Part shown: positions 37,914 to 47,042 of the stretch, in pieces
Numbering within the stretch: position 1 is the first letter of the stretch
Layout: every line of letters begins with the position of its first letter
From: Stenotrophomonas rhizophila
GTDB taxonomy: Bacteria > Pseudomonadota > Gammaproteobacteria > Xanthomonadales > Xanthomonadaceae
NCBI RefSeq assembly: GCF_020857975.1
Contig: NZ_JACWUO010000008.1
Span: 124,001-188,000 of the forward strand
DNA: 64,000 nucleotides
Direction: 5' to 3'
The notes under the pieces: model-generated
Databases searched by the model: none
The model's input: the letters and a program-made list of their open reading frames with translations, nothing else
What the model was told of the DNA's origin: nothing
Made by a program: the position numbers and the translations under genes

Positions 37914-38096
37914 GCCCGGGGGGCTTTGCCATGATGATGATTGCGATGATTGTGTCGGAAACCACGCAAGGGGGAAAGCAGCCATCGTGATCCTGCGGCG
38001 GTTTGCCGGCGCCCGGCAGATTCAGGTTCATCAATGTCGCGACGGTGTTCAGCTATCGGGCCGGGCCGGCCGGGCGGTGATGGGCACGCCCGTGCA

Positions 38097-38125
38097 CGGC
38101 CACCGCTCCGGCGGAGCGGTGGCCG
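38097..38125 (-). terminator. Perfect 13-bp hairpin after the last pigment-cluster gene
   Basis: CGGCCACCGCTCC and its exact complement enclose a 3-base loop, eight bases after the stop of the 38133 gene on the minus strand. No T tract follows, so it is a stable 3' end structure or a weak intrinsic terminator of the long pigment operon. Confidence 0.6.
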
Positions 38126-38132
38126 CTGCGGC

Positions 38133-38570
38133 TTACTTGACCTTGGCGTAGGTGCCCTTCAGGGCCACGCCGGCCATCAGGGTGCCGGCATAGCACTCGT
38201 AGTTGGTGCTGCTCTTGAACTCGTTCTTCTTGTAATAGCTGACAATGTCCACCACCGCGTTGGCATTGCGCGACTTGGCGCCGTCCTGCAGCGCGCGCAG
38301 CGCCGACAGCGCGACCCAGCGGCAGGCTTCTTCGTCGCTCTTGTTGGCCGCGTTGGTCTTCTTGTTGGTCACATCCTCGCCCAGGCGCTGCTGGACGCTG
38401 ACCTTTTCGCCGGCCAGGTAGAAACGCACGCTGCCGTCGATACCGGCATCGCGGGCGGCCTGGGAGTTGACCAGTTCGCGCAGCGACTGTTCGACACGGG
38501 TGTCACGGGCCTGGGCGGTGCTGGCGACGGCGAGCAGCGCGGTGGCGGCAATCAGGGCAAAACGACGCAT
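38133..38570 (-). CDS. Small exported protein linked to aryl polyene clusters
   Basis: A 145-residue protein with a Sec signal (MRRFALIAATALLAVASTAQA). The mature part has two cysteines (EEACRW and YECYAG) and ends ECYAGTLMAGVALKGTYAKVK. Homologues in xanthomonads and pseudomonads carry the name excinuclease ATPase subunit, which nothing here supports: there is no Walker A. It lies 70 bases after the last ketosynthase, on the same strand, so it probably belongs to the pigment operon and acts in the periplasm. Confidence 0.8.
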   Translation of the reverse strand: MRRFALIAATALLAVASTAQARDTRVEQSLRELVNSQAARDAGIDGSVRFYLAGEKVSVQQRLGEDVTNKKTNAANKSDEEACRWVALSALRALQDGAKSRNANAVVDIVSYYKKNEFKSSTNYECYAGTLMAGVALKGTYAKVK

Positions 38571-38640
38571 TCAACTTTCTCCTTGTTGGTGGGGCGCGGG
38601 GTGTTGCGGGGAAGCCGGCCCGTTGCCCGGGCCGGGTACG

Positions 38641-39882
38641 TCAGTCGTGCCAGCGGCGGAAGATCAACGAGGTGTTGATGCCGCCGAAGGCGAAGTTGTT
38701 GCTCATGACGTATTCGGTCTGCAGGGCGCGGCCTTCGCCCTGGATATAGTCCAGCGCGCCGCAGCGCGGGTCGACCTGCTGCAGGTTCAGGGTCGGGGCG
38801 AACCAGCCTTCGCGCATCATCTCGATGGTCAGCCACGCCTCGAACGCACCGCAGGCACCGAGCATGTGGCCGACATAGCTTTTCAGCGAACTGATCGGCA
38901 TGCCCGGACCGAACACCTGGGCGGTGGCCTGGGTTTCGGCGATGTCGCCGTGGTCGGTGGCGGTGCCATGGGCGTTGACGTAGCCGATCTGGTCGGCGCG
39001 CAGCCCGGCATCGTCCAGTGCCAGCCGCATCGCCTGGGCCATGGTGCCGGCGCTGGGCTGGGTGACGTGCTGGCCGTCGCTGTTGGTGCCGTAGCCGACC
39101 ACCTCGGCCAGGATGGTGGCGCCGCGCGCCTGCGCATGTTCCAGCTCTTCCAGGATCAGGGTGCCGGCGCCCTCGCCGAGAACCAGGCCGTCGCGATGCG
39201 CGTCGAACGGGCTGGGCGTGGTCTGCGGCGCGTCGTTGCGCACGCTGGTGGCGAACAGGGTGTCGAACACCGCCGCGGCGGTGGCGTCGAGCTGTTCGGC
39301 GCCGCCGGTGACCATCACCAGCTGCTTGCCGCTGCGGATCGCCTCATAGCCGGCGCCCACGCCCTGGCTGCCCGAGGTACAGGCGCTGGAGGTCGTATAG
39401 ACGCGGCCGGACAAGCCGAAGAACACCCCGATGTTGACCGGCGAGGTGTGGCTCATCATCTTCAGGTAGGTGGTGGCGCTGATGCCTTCGGTGGTGTGTT
39501 CATGCAGCATCCGGCCGAACTCGGCGGTGGCCTCGTGGCTGCCCGAGGACGAGCCGTAGGCCACCCCGGCCAGGCCGCTGCGCAGCACCGGGTGGCCGAG
39601 CAGGCCGGCCGCCTCCAGCGCCAGTTCGGTGGCGCGCACCGACATCACCGCCACCTTGCCCATGCTGCGGGTGGTCTTGCGGTTGTAGTGCGGCGGCAGC
39701 TCGTAGTCCTGCACCGGCGCGGCCAGGCGCGTGTTGAGGCCGTCGAACACCTCCCACTCGGGGATGTAGCGCACCGCGTTGACGCGCGCATGCAGGCGTT
39801 CGCGGATGCCGGCCCAATCATGCCCCAACGGGCTCAATGCAGCGGCGCCGGTAACCACGACGCGACGATCGGTACGGCTCAT
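38641..39882 (-). CDS. Beta-ketoacyl-ACP synthase, ApeR-like
   Basis: A 413-residue FabF-type condensing enzyme with full triad: Cys168 in SSACTSG, His305 in NAHGTATDHGD and His339 in YVGHMLGA. The C-terminal NNFAFGGINTSLIF closes the fold. In characterised aryl polyene clusters one ketosynthase pairs with the chain-length factor to elongate the polyene, and a second one may start elongation or provide short chains. Its position, last in the cluster after the ketoreductase, matches ApeR. Its ATG shares one base with the reductase stop. Confidence 0.94.
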   Translation of the reverse strand: MSRTDRRVVVTGAAALSPLGHDWAGIRERLHARVNAVRYIPEWEVFDGLNTRLAAPVQDYELPPHYNRKTTRSMGKVAVMSVRATELALEAAGLLGHPVLRSGLAGVAYGSSSGSHEATAEFGRMLHEHTTEGISATTYLKMMSHTSPVNIGVFFGLSGRVYTTSSACTSGSQGVGAGYEAIRSGKQLVMVTGGAEQLDATAAAVFDTLFATSVRNDAPQTTPSPFDAHRDGLVLGEGAGTLILEELEHAQARGATILAEVVGYGTNSDGQHVTQPSAGTMAQAMRLALDDAGLRADQIGYVNAHGTATDHGDIAETQATAQVFGPGMPISSLKSYVGHMLGACGAFEAWLTIEMMREGWFAPTLNLQQVDPRCGALDYIQGEGRALQTEYVMSNNFAFGGINTSLIFRRWHD

Positions 39883-40613
39883 CAGACCATGCCTCCATTG
39901 ACCGAAATCACCTGGCGGGTGATGTAGCCGGCCGACGCGGACAGCAGGAAGGAGACCGCATGGGCCACCTCCTCCGGCTGGCCCATGCGCCCGGCGGGAA
40001 TGAGTTTCAACGCGTGGTCGAGCACTTCCTGGTTGACCATCTCGGTCTCGATCAGGCCCGGGGCCACGCAGTTGACGGTGATCGCGCGGCTGGCCAGCTC
40101 CAGTGCCAGCGCCTTGGTGGCGCCGATGATGCCGGCCTTGGCCGCGCTGTAGTTGGTCTGCCCGCGGTTGCCGACCAGCCCCGATACCGAGGACAGGGTG
40201 ACGATGCGGCCGGGCTTGCGCCGGCGCACCATCGGCATCACCAGCGGGTGCAGCACGTTGTAGAAGCTGTCCAGGTTGGTGTGCACCACCGCGTCCCAGT
40301 CCTCGCCCGGCATCGCCGGGAAGGCGCCGTCGCGGGCGATGCCGGCATTGCAGACCACCCCGTAATAGGCGCCATGCGCTTCCACGTCGGCCTCCAGCGC
40401 GGTGCGCGCGGCGTCACGGTCGGCCACATCGAAGGCCAGTACCCGCGCCTGCCGGCCCAGCGCCTGGATGTCGGCGGCCACCGCCTGCGCTTCGTCGACG
40501 CGGCTGCGGCAATGCACCACCACGTCGAAACCGTCGCGCGCGATCCGCAGCGCCACCGCACGGCCGATGCCACGGCTGGCGCCGGTCACCAGCACGGTCA
40601 GATTTTCCGTCAT
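39882..40613 (-). CDS. 3-oxoacyl-ACP reductase, FabG/ApeQ-like
   Basis: A 243-residue short-chain dehydrogenase. TGASRGIGRAVAL is the NADPH motif (about residues 10-22), NAG stands at 89-91, and the catalytic Ser, Tyr and Lys lie in TLSSVSGLVGN and YSAAKAG. The enzyme reduces each beta-keto intermediate of the polyene chain. It is coupled to both neighbours by 1- and 4-base overlaps. Confidence 0.94.
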   Translation of the reverse strand: MTENLTVLVTGASRGIGRAVALRIARDGFDVVVHCRSRVDEAQAVAADIQALGRQARVLAFDVADRDAARTALEADVEAHGAYYGVVCNAGIARDGAFPAMPGEDWDAVVHTNLDSFYNVLHPLVMPMVRRRKPGRIVTLSSVSGLVGNRGQTNYSAAKAGIIGATKALALELASRAITVNCVAPGLIETEMVNQEVLDHALKLIPAGRMGQPEEVAHAVSFLLSASAGYITRQVISVNGGMV

Positions 40614-41065
40614 ACCTGTCCACTCTCCAGATAGGCCATCGCATCGCGCGGCTCGAACACCGATACGTTGGCAACCGCCAATTCATTGCCGTCCGCCGAA
40701 ATCCGGCAGGCGAACATGCCCAGCCCATTTTCGCCCATCAGCTCGCATCGTGCCTCTACCCGCAGGCAACTGCCGGCGGCGAAGTGCGGCTGGTGGGCGG
40801 TGTAGCGGCGGGTGCCGAGCAGGAAGCCGATCGACGGCCCCTGCCCGGCTTGGCGCGCCTTGCAGCCGGCCCAGGCGGAAATGGCCTGGGCCATGTATTC
40901 CACCCCGACCCAGGCCGGCACCCCCTCCGGCGTGGTGAACAGGCCGTGCGCGGGCACGTCGACCTCGACCACGATGGACTCTTCCTGCCAGTCCAGCAGC
41001 CGGTCGATCAGGCGCATGCTGTCGCGGTGCGGCAGGATGGCATCGATATCCCAGGGCGGTTGCAT
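40610..41065 (-). CDS. 3-hydroxyacyl-ACP dehydratase, hotdog fold (ApeP-like)
   Basis: A 151-residue hotdog protein. DIDAILPHRDSMRLIDRLLDW is close to FabZ, with the catalytic histidine in LPHRD and the helix VGVEYMAQAISAWAGC, where Glu holds the catalytic acid position. It removes water to form each polyene double bond. The ATG at 41065 gives MQPPWDIDAIL; the long frame upstream lies inside the neighbouring ketosynthase gene. Confidence 0.92.
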   Translation of the reverse strand: MQPPWDIDAILPHRDSMRLIDRLLDWQEESIVVEVDVPAHGLFTTPEGVPAWVGVEYMAQAISAWAGCKARQAGQGPSIGFLLGTRRYTAHQPHFAAGSCLRVEARCELMGENGLGMFACRISADGNELAVANVSVFEPRDAMAYLESGQV

Positions 41066-41067
41066 GC

Positions 41068-42255
41068 TCAGCTCCGCGCCAGGGCCAGCACGGCATTGCT
41101 GCCGCCGAAGGCGAACGAATGGCTGAGCACGTGCTGCGGCGCGCGCGCGACCTGCGTGCCCGGCGCCACCAGGGCCAGTGCCGGCAACGCCGCATCGGCC
41201 TGGCCGTCCCACCAGTGGGTGGGCAGCTGCCGGCCAGGGTTGTCGGCCAGGACCATCCAGCACAGCGCGGCCTCGATCGCGCCGGAGGCGCCCAGGGTGT
41301 GGCCGGTCAGCGGCTTGGTCGAACTGGCCGGCACCGCGGTGCCCAGCACCGTGGCCACCGCGTGGCTTTCCATCGCATCGTTGTGCCCGGTGGCGGTGCC
41401 GTGCAGGTTGACGTAGTCGACCTGCGCCGCATCCAGCCCGGCACGCGCCAATGCCTGCCGCATGGCGTCGATCGCACCGCGCGCCTGCGGGTCCGGCGCG
41501 GACATGTGGTGCGCATCGGAGGACTCGCCCCAGCCGGACAGGCGCACCGGGCCGGGGTCGCAGGTCATCAGGAACAGCGCCGCGCCCTCGCCGATGTTGA
41601 TGCCGTTGCGATTGGCCGAGAACGGATTGCAGCGCGCGGCCGACACCGACTCCAGTGCGCTGAAACCGGCCACGGTGAAGCGGCACAGCGAATCGGCGCC
41701 GCCGGCGACGACCGCATCGACCAGCCCGGCACGCAGCAGCCGGGCGGCCGACATCAACGCCTTGGCGCTGGACGAACAGGCGGTGGAGATCGTCCAGGCC
41801 GGGCCGCTGCTGCCGATGCGCTCGCGCACGAAGCGCGCCGACGTGCCCATCTCCTGTTGTGCGTAGTGGAAGTCGGCCGGCCACTGGCCGCCCTGGTGGT
41901 GCTGGCGCAGCGCGTTCTCCGATTCGCCGATGCCCGAGGTACTGGTACCGATGATCACCGCCACCCGGTCGGCGCCAAAGCGCGCGATCGCCGCGTCCAC
42001 GGCCGGGCGGATCTGCTGCAGGGCCGCTTCCAGCAAGGCGTTGTTGCGCCCGCGCAGCGCCACCGGCAGCGCCGACAGGTCCGGCAACGCGCCGCCCACT
42101 TCGCCCAGCGCCAAGGTGCGCCCGGCGATCAGCCGGTCGTTGTCGCGCAGCCCGCCGGGCTGGGCCGCGAACAGGCCCTCGCGCACCTGGCTGCGGTCGG
42201 CACCCAGCGCGCAGACCACGCCCAGCTCGTTCAGATAGATCGCGCGATCGCTCAC
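41068..42255 (-). CDS. Beta-ketoacyl-ACP synthase, ApeO-like
   Basis: A 395-residue condensing enzyme with Cys160 in STACSSS, His285 in NLHGTATGHND and His319 in TGHTLGA, so it should be active. The N-terminal part is shorter than in FabF. Its place before the dehydratase-reductase-ketosynthase trio matches ApeO, which in aryl polyene systems forms a heterodimer with the chain-length factor ApeC (54280-55014 here). Confidence 0.92.
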   Translation of the reverse strand: MSDRAIYLNELGVVCALGADRSQVREGLFAAQPGGLRDNDRLIAGRTLALGEVGGALPDLSALPVALRGRNNALLEAALQQIRPAVDAAIARFGADRVAVIIGTSTSGIGESENALRQHHQGGQWPADFHYAQQEMGTSARFVRERIGSSGPAWTISTACSSSAKALMSAARLLRAGLVDAVVAGGADSLCRFTVAGFSALESVSAARCNPFSANRNGINIGEGAALFLMTCDPGPVRLSGWGESSDAHHMSAPDPQARGAIDAMRQALARAGLDAAQVDYVNLHGTATGHNDAMESHAVATVLGTAVPASSTKPLTGHTLGASGAIEAALCWMVLADNPGRQLPTHWWDGQADAALPALALVAPGTQVARAPQHVLSHSFAFGGSNAVLALARS

Positions 42256-42803
42256 GGTTGTGCCTGTCCCATGTCCAACGATTCAATCACCAGTTCATAG
42301 CCTTCGGCCAGGTTGCGCAGGCGCACCCGGCCGTCGGGCAGCGGCTCCAGCAGCAGCCAGGCCTTGCCGCCCTGCTCCAGCCGGCGCGTGGCCCCGGACT
42401 CGGCCAGGCTCCAGCCGGGCGGCAGCGCGGCGCGGATCGACGCGGCCGGCCACAGCGCGAACTGCAGGTCGTCCAGCACGCGCTCGCCGCGCACCTGCGG
42501 CGGCAGCCACGGTGCGCGGGTCTGTTCCAGCGTGGTGCCGTCCCAGACCATGCGCACGCCGGTCTGGCCCATGGCCTGCACCGCCAGCCGCACCTGGCTG
42601 CCGTCGGCTTCCAACAGCGCATCCAGCTCGCGTTCGTGGCTGCCGAAACGGAACTGCAGGCGCTGCTGCAGCTGCAACGGCTGCGGCAGTGCCGCCGGCG
42701 GCAGCTGCAGGGTCGGCAGCTGCACCAGCGGCGCGGGCAGGCGGGCGCCGGCGCAGGCGGCCAGCAGCACGCACAGCAGCAGGGCGGCGATCAGGCGCTG
42801 CAC
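42252..42803 (-). CDS. DUF3261 lipoprotein, ApeN-like
   Basis: A 183-residue lipoprotein with lipobox LAAC in MQRLIAALLLCVLLAACAG. The mature domain (QFRFGSHERELDALLEAD, GVRMVWDGTTLEQTRAPWLPP, VRGERVLDDLQFALWP) is the DUF3261 fold found in aryl polyene clusters, where it probably helps carry or anchor the pigment at the outer membrane. Function is inferred. It overlaps the ketosynthase by 4 and the halogenase by 13 bases. Confidence 0.87.
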   Translation of the reverse strand: MQRLIAALLLCVLLAACAGARLPAPLVQLPTLQLPPAALPQPLQLQQRLQFRFGSHERELDALLEADGSQVRLAVQAMGQTGVRMVWDGTTLEQTRAPWLPPQVRGERVLDDLQFALWPAASIRAALPPGWSLAESGATRRLEQGGKAWLLLEPLPDGRVRLRNLAEGYELVIESLDMGQAQP

Positions 42804-44032
42804 AGTTCCTCCAGCACCCGCAGGCGGCGGCCGCTGTCATCGGCCACGTACGGGTTGTGGGTATCCCAGGCGTATCCGGCCAGGATCGAGGAGATCATGC
42901 GGCGCACGTCCGGCTGCGCGTCGGGGTGGTAGATGATCTTCTGGAAGCCACCGGCGTACCAGGCCTCGACGAAGCGGCGGAAGGTCTTGACCCCGGCGCG
43001 CAGCGGAATGGAGAACTCCCGCTCCCAGTCCACCGCCTCACCGGCGTACTCGCGGGCGATGCACTGGCTGGCCAGCTGCGCGGACTTGAACGCGATGGTG
43101 ACCCCGGAGGAAAACACCGGGTCGAGGAACTCGCCGGCGTTGCCGAGCAGCGCATAACCTTCGCCCCACAGCGAAGATACGTTGGCCGAATAGCCGGTGA
43201 TGGTACGCACCGGCAGCACGGCCCATTCGGCGTTGGCCAGCAGGCGGGTCAGGTTGGGGTCTTCGCCGACGATGGCGCGCAGCTTGTCTTCGTCGCTGCC
43301 GGGGTACTTCTCGAAGAAGCTGGGCTCGGCGACCACGCCCAGCGAGCAGCAACCGTTGGAGAACGGAATCGTCCAGTACCACACGTCCACATGCTCGGGA
43401 TGGGTGGTGATCAGGATCTTGTTGCGGTCAAAGCCGGCGTCGGCCGGGATGTGGTCGCGCACGTGGCAGAAGATCGCCCCGCGCACCGGGAAGTTCGATG
43501 GCGATTCCAGCTTCAGCAGGCGCGGCAACAGGCGCGCGAAGCCGCTGGCGTCGAGGATGAAACCGGCCTCGATGGTGTACTCGCTGCCGTCGGGGCGGCG
43601 CACCTGTACCCGCGCCGGACGGCCCGGCTGCACCGACAACACCTCATCGCCGAAGCGCAGCGTGGTGCCCATGCGCTCGGCACCGCGGGCCAGCACGTTG
43701 TCGAAGTCGGCGCGCTGCACTTGGTAGGTGGTGCCCCAGCCGGGCGAGAACTTGTCGCGGAAGTCGAACTCGGTGGTCGCCTCGCCACGCACGAAGGCCG
43801 CGCCGTTCTTGTACTGGAAGCCGGCCTGCACCACATCCTGCAGCAGCCCGGCCGCCTCGATGTACTCCATGCTCTGCGGCAGCAGGCTCTCGCCGATGGA
43901 GAAGCGCGGGAACTGCTGGCGCTCCAGCATCAGCACCTGGCGGCCCTGCTGGCGCAACATCGCCGCGGCGACCGATCCGGCCGGGCCGGCGCCGATGATC
44001 AGGATCTCTGTGGTTTCCACGGTCGTGCTCAT
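42791..44032 (-). CDS. Flavin-dependent halogenase-like oxidoreductase
   Basis: A 413-residue FAD enzyme. IIGAGPAGSVAA (residues 12-23) binds FAD, and WYWTIP (218-223) is the WxWxIP motif that marks flavin-dependent halogenases by blocking monooxygenation. Lys75 (QYKNGAAF) is a candidate for the catalytic lysine. A second landmark is FLDPVFSSG, close to the Fx.Px.Sx.G motif of phenolic-substrate halogenases. In xanthomonads the pigment carries bromine on the aryl head, which fits this gene. No separate flavin reductase is seen in the cluster. Confidence 0.9.
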   Translation of the reverse strand: MSTTVETTEILIIGAGPAGSVAAAMLRQQGRQVLMLERQQFPRFSIGESLLPQSMEYIEAAGLLQDVVQAGFQYKNGAAFVRGEATTEFDFRDKFSPGWGTTYQVQRADFDNVLARGAERMGTTLRFGDEVLSVQPGRPARVQVRRPDGSEYTIEAGFILDASGFARLLPRLLKLESPSNFPVRGAIFCHVRDHIPADAGFDRNKILITTHPEHVDVWYWTIPFSNGCCSLGVVAEPSFFEKYPGSDEDKLRAIVGEDPNLTRLLANAEWAVLPVRTITGYSANVSSLWGEGYALLGNAGEFLDPVFSSGVTIAFKSAQLASQCIAREYAGEAVDWEREFSIPLRAGVKTFRRFVEAWYAGGFQKIIYHPDAQPDVRRMISSILAGYAWDTHNPYVADDSGRRLRVLEELCSA

Positions 44033-44080
44033 CGATGCATCCTTGATCTTGAAAGTGAGGGAAACAAGCCGGCGCCGCGC

Positions 44081-46423
44081 TCAGTGCGGGGCGTCGTGCG
44101 GCGGTGGCCGGAACAGCGGCGAAATCAGCCAGACCAGGCCGATCCCGAACAACAAGGTGAGGCCGAAGGCGCGCAGCGCCGGGGTCGCTGACAGGCCGAG
44201 CAGGCCGAACGATAGCCAGGTGCTGGCCGCGCCCACGCACACCGCCAGCCAGGCACTGGCATCGCCGCGGTGCTCGACCAGGAAGATGCCGTAGTCGATG
44301 CCCATGCCCAGCAGCAGCATCAGCGCCAGTATGTTGAACAGCTGCAGCGGCTGGCCGAACAGGCCAAGCAGGGCCAGGGTCAGCGCGCCGGCCGCCAGGG
44401 TCGGGGCGAACACCCGCCAGGCCTGGGCGCGGTAGCGCCAGTACAGCACCGCGAACACCAGCACCACGCCGACCAGCAGCAGCACGCTCATGAGCTTGCG
44501 GTAATGCTTGAGCAGCTTGGAGAAATCGGCGGTGCGGTCGACCCAGCGTACGCCGTCGATGCCCTTGGCCTGGGCCTCGAGCAGGCTCAGTGCATCGGCG
44601 CGCGACAGGTCATCGACCATCACCACCGAGGCCAGGCCCTGGCCCACCGTGCCCAGCCACAGGTGGCGGAACGGCAGCGCCGCCGGCGAGGCCAGGAAGG
44701 CCTCGGCCTGCAGGTCATGCGCGGCATAGTCCGGGCGCTGCAGCGGCTCGCCGACCGCCTCGCCCACCTTGCCCAGCACCTGCGGCTCGACCTTGGCAGT
44801 CAGTGCGGCATCAGCGCGCTGGCGCTGCTGCGATGGCAGCCAGTCGCTGATCGCGCGGTAACCGCCGATCTGCTTGTTGGCCGAGAGCATGCGCAGCCGC
44901 GCGATCAAGGCCTCTTCGCGCTGCAGGACCTGCTCGGCATCGTCGCCCTGCACCAGGTAGAACTGCGCCGGGCTGGGCATGCCCAGCATCTGGCTGATGC
45001 GGATCTGCTGGTCGATCAATGCCTTGGGCGAGGACTGCAGGCTGCGCAGGTCATCGTTGCTGCCGAGGCGGGCGATGCCGACCGCCGAGAACACCGCCAC
45101 CACGCCCAGGAACAGCGCGGTGCGGCGGCCGTGCAGGCGCGGCCAGCGTTCCAGGGTGGCGCCGAGCCAGCGCGAGAAGCGGGTGTTGCGGATCTCCCCG
45201 CCGTCCAGCCACGGGAACCAGAAGATCACGGTCAGGAACGCGGCGGCCAGGCCGACCACCGAGAACAGCGCCATCTGGCGCAACCCCGGGAACGGCGCCA
45301 GGCACAGCGCCAGGTAGGCCAGAGCGCTGGTCAACAGCGCCAGCCACAGGCCCGGCAGCAGGTGTTTCAACAGGCGCCAACGGCGGTCGGCCGGCTCGGC
45401 CTGGCGCGAGGCGAACCAGTGGATGCCGTAGTCCTCGGCCACGCCGACCAGCGAGGCGCCAAATACCAGCGTGAGGACATGCACCTTGCCGAACACCAGC
45501 ACCGTCACCGCCAATGCCACGCCACAGCCGATCAACAGCGAGGCGGCCACCAGCAGGATCGGGCGCAGCGAACGGAACGCCAGCCACACCAGCAGCAACA
45601 CCGCAGCCAGCGAGCCCCAACCGATCGTATTGATCTCGCGGTTGGCCTGCACGGCGGCGGCCTCGGCATGCAGCGGTACGCCGGCGCGCAGCACTTCCAG
45701 CCCCGGCGCCTGCTTGCCCGCGGCGGCGGCCGCCTGGTCCAGCAACAGGTCGATATGGCGCTCGCCATCGAGCTGGAACGCCGAGCCGACCGTGTCGTAC
45801 TGCACGATCGACCAATGCTTGCCATCGGCTTCGAGCAGGCCGTCATCGCCCATCTGCAACCCCGAGCCCAACGCGCGCTCCTGCCACCACTGCGGCCACA
45901 GCGACAGCGGATCCTGGCGCCATTCGGTCAGGCGCGGGGCGCCCATCGGGCCGTACAGCGCCGCCAGCGCCGATTCGGCCAGGGCATCGGTGGGTTCGTC
46001 CTGCAACCGCTGGCGCTGGGCAGCGGTGAGCAGGCGGTCGCGGTACGGCGCGTAGAACGCGCGCGCCTGCTCGAACCAGCCCTCGATCGAACCGCTTTCC
46101 TGCAACAGCGCCTTGCCCTGCGGGGTATGCAGCGCCGTGCGGAACGCCGCTTCGGCGGCCTTGGTCCGCGCCGCATCGGTACTGCCCAGCAGCACCACGA
46201 TCTGGCGCGCATTGGCATCGGCGATGCGCCGGGTGACATCGGACAGCAGGCGGTCGTGCGCGTCCTGCGGCAACAGCGCGAGGATGTCGGTATCGATCCG
46301 CGACTGGCTCTTCCACAGCTGCCACTGCTGCACGCCCAGGCCAAGCAGCACCAGCAGCCACAGGATGGCCAACCAGCGCCAGATGCGCTGCAGGCGGCCG
46401 TTGGCGTTCACCAGGTCATTCAA
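44081..46423 (-). CDS. MMPL/RND-type exporter, ApeM-like
   Basis: A 780-residue membrane protein. Twelve helices are arranged as 1 + 5 + 1 + 5 with two large periplasmic loops (about residues 40-250 and 430-620). DILALLPQDAHDR follows helix 1, and GVAEDYGIHWF and MGIDYGIFLVEHRG hold the acidic residues of RND proton relays. The family exports lipids and glycolipids. It lies 48 bases after the halogenase start and overlaps the LolA-like gene by eight bases, which suggests hand-off of the finished pigment to a periplasmic carrier. Confidence 0.92.
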   Translation of the reverse strand: MNDLVNANGRLQRIWRWLAILWLLVLLGLGVQQWQLWKSQSRIDTDILALLPQDAHDRLLSDVTRRIADANARQIVVLLGSTDAARTKAAEAAFRTALHTPQGKALLQESGSIEGWFEQARAFYAPYRDRLLTAAQRQRLQDEPTDALAESALAALYGPMGAPRLTEWRQDPLSLWPQWWQERALGSGLQMGDDGLLEADGKHWSIVQYDTVGSAFQLDGERHIDLLLDQAAAAAGKQAPGLEVLRAGVPLHAEAAAVQANREINTIGWGSLAAVLLLVWLAFRSLRPILLVAASLLIGCGVALAVTVLVFGKVHVLTLVFGASLVGVAEDYGIHWFASRQAEPADRRWRLLKHLLPGLWLALLTSALAYLALCLAPFPGLRQMALFSVVGLAAAFLTVIFWFPWLDGGEIRNTRFSRWLGATLERWPRLHGRRTALFLGVVAVFSAVGIARLGSNDDLRSLQSSPKALIDQQIRISQMLGMPSPAQFYLVQGDDAEQVLQREEALIARLRMLSANKQIGGYRAISDWLPSQQRQRADAALTAKVEPQVLGKVGEAVGEPLQRPDYAAHDLQAEAFLASPAALPFRHLWLGTVGQGLASVVMVDDLSRADALSLLEAQAKGIDGVRWVDRTADFSKLLKHYRKLMSVLLLVGVVLVFAVLYWRYRAQAWRVFAPTLAAGALTLALLGLFGQPLQLFNILALMLLLGMGIDYGIFLVEHRGDASAWLAVCVGAASTWLSFGLLGLSATPALRAFGLTLLFGIGLVWLISPLFRPPPHDAPH

Positions 46424-47042
46424 ACTTGCCGCCCTCTGCGCTACTCAGCTGGGCCGGGGTTTCGCTCATTTCGGCAAAGTGGATGCGGGTGACGTCCTGG
46501 TTGGCCTCGGTGATCTGGACCTCGCGCACGTAGCGGTCGCCACTCAGTGCCAGCCCGGTGAACACCTTGGCCAGCATCGCCGAGCGCGGGCTCAGCTGCA
46601 TCTTCCAGCCATTGTTGGGCAGCGCCTCCACCTTCACCGTGAACTGCGCAGACAGCGCCTGCGCATCGCCGCTCATCAGCGCGAACATGATCGCGTTGAC
46701 CGAGCGCATCGCCGGTTGCTGGCGGCCGTCCAGCTCGACCCGGCTGCTGCCGTCACGCTGGCGGCTGAGGATGCGGTCGCGGGTGACCACCACCTCCGAC
46801 GGGAACGGCTTGAGCGTGGTCCAGATCACGCCGTGGTCCTGGGCCAGCACGAAGCTGCCCTGCGAACGCAACGGGTTCTTGAAGCCGGCCACCTGCTTTT
46901 CCTGGGTGAACGCGCCGCGCAGCACGCCAACCTTGGCCACCCGCTGCTTGACCAGATCGACATCGGCGGCGGGCGCGGCCAGCACCGGCGCGGCCCCCAT
47001 CAACGACACCAGCACCACCAGCGTGCGCAGCAGGATGTTCAT
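46416..47042 (-). CDS. LolA-like outer-membrane lipid carrier, ApeL-like
   Basis: A 208-residue periplasmic protein with Sec signal MNILLRTLVVLVSLMGAAPV (cut near LAA). Homology to LolA-type carriers is shown by the RGAFTQEKQVAGFKNPLRSQG and DHGVIWTTLKPF blocks (about residues 40-80). It would bind the hydrophobic pigment lipid between the MMPL pump and the outer membrane. The ATG at 47042 starts the signal; further upstream codons overlap the thioesterase. Confidence 0.9.
   Translation of the reverse strand: MNILLRTLVVLVSLMGAAPVLAAPAADVDLVKQRVAKVGVLRGAFTQEKQVAGFKNPLRSQGSFVLAQDHGVIWTTLKPFPSEVVVTRDRILSRQRDGSSRVELDGRQQPAMRSVNAIMFALMSGDAQALSAQFTVKVEALPNNGWKMQLSPRSAMLAKVFTGLALSGDRYVREVQITEANQDVTRIHFAEMSETPAQLSSAEGGKFE

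Noticed and set aside
38133..38570. Excinuclease ATPase subunit
   Set aside because: No Walker motifs, far too short, and has a signal peptide; the name in relatives is not supported by the sequence.
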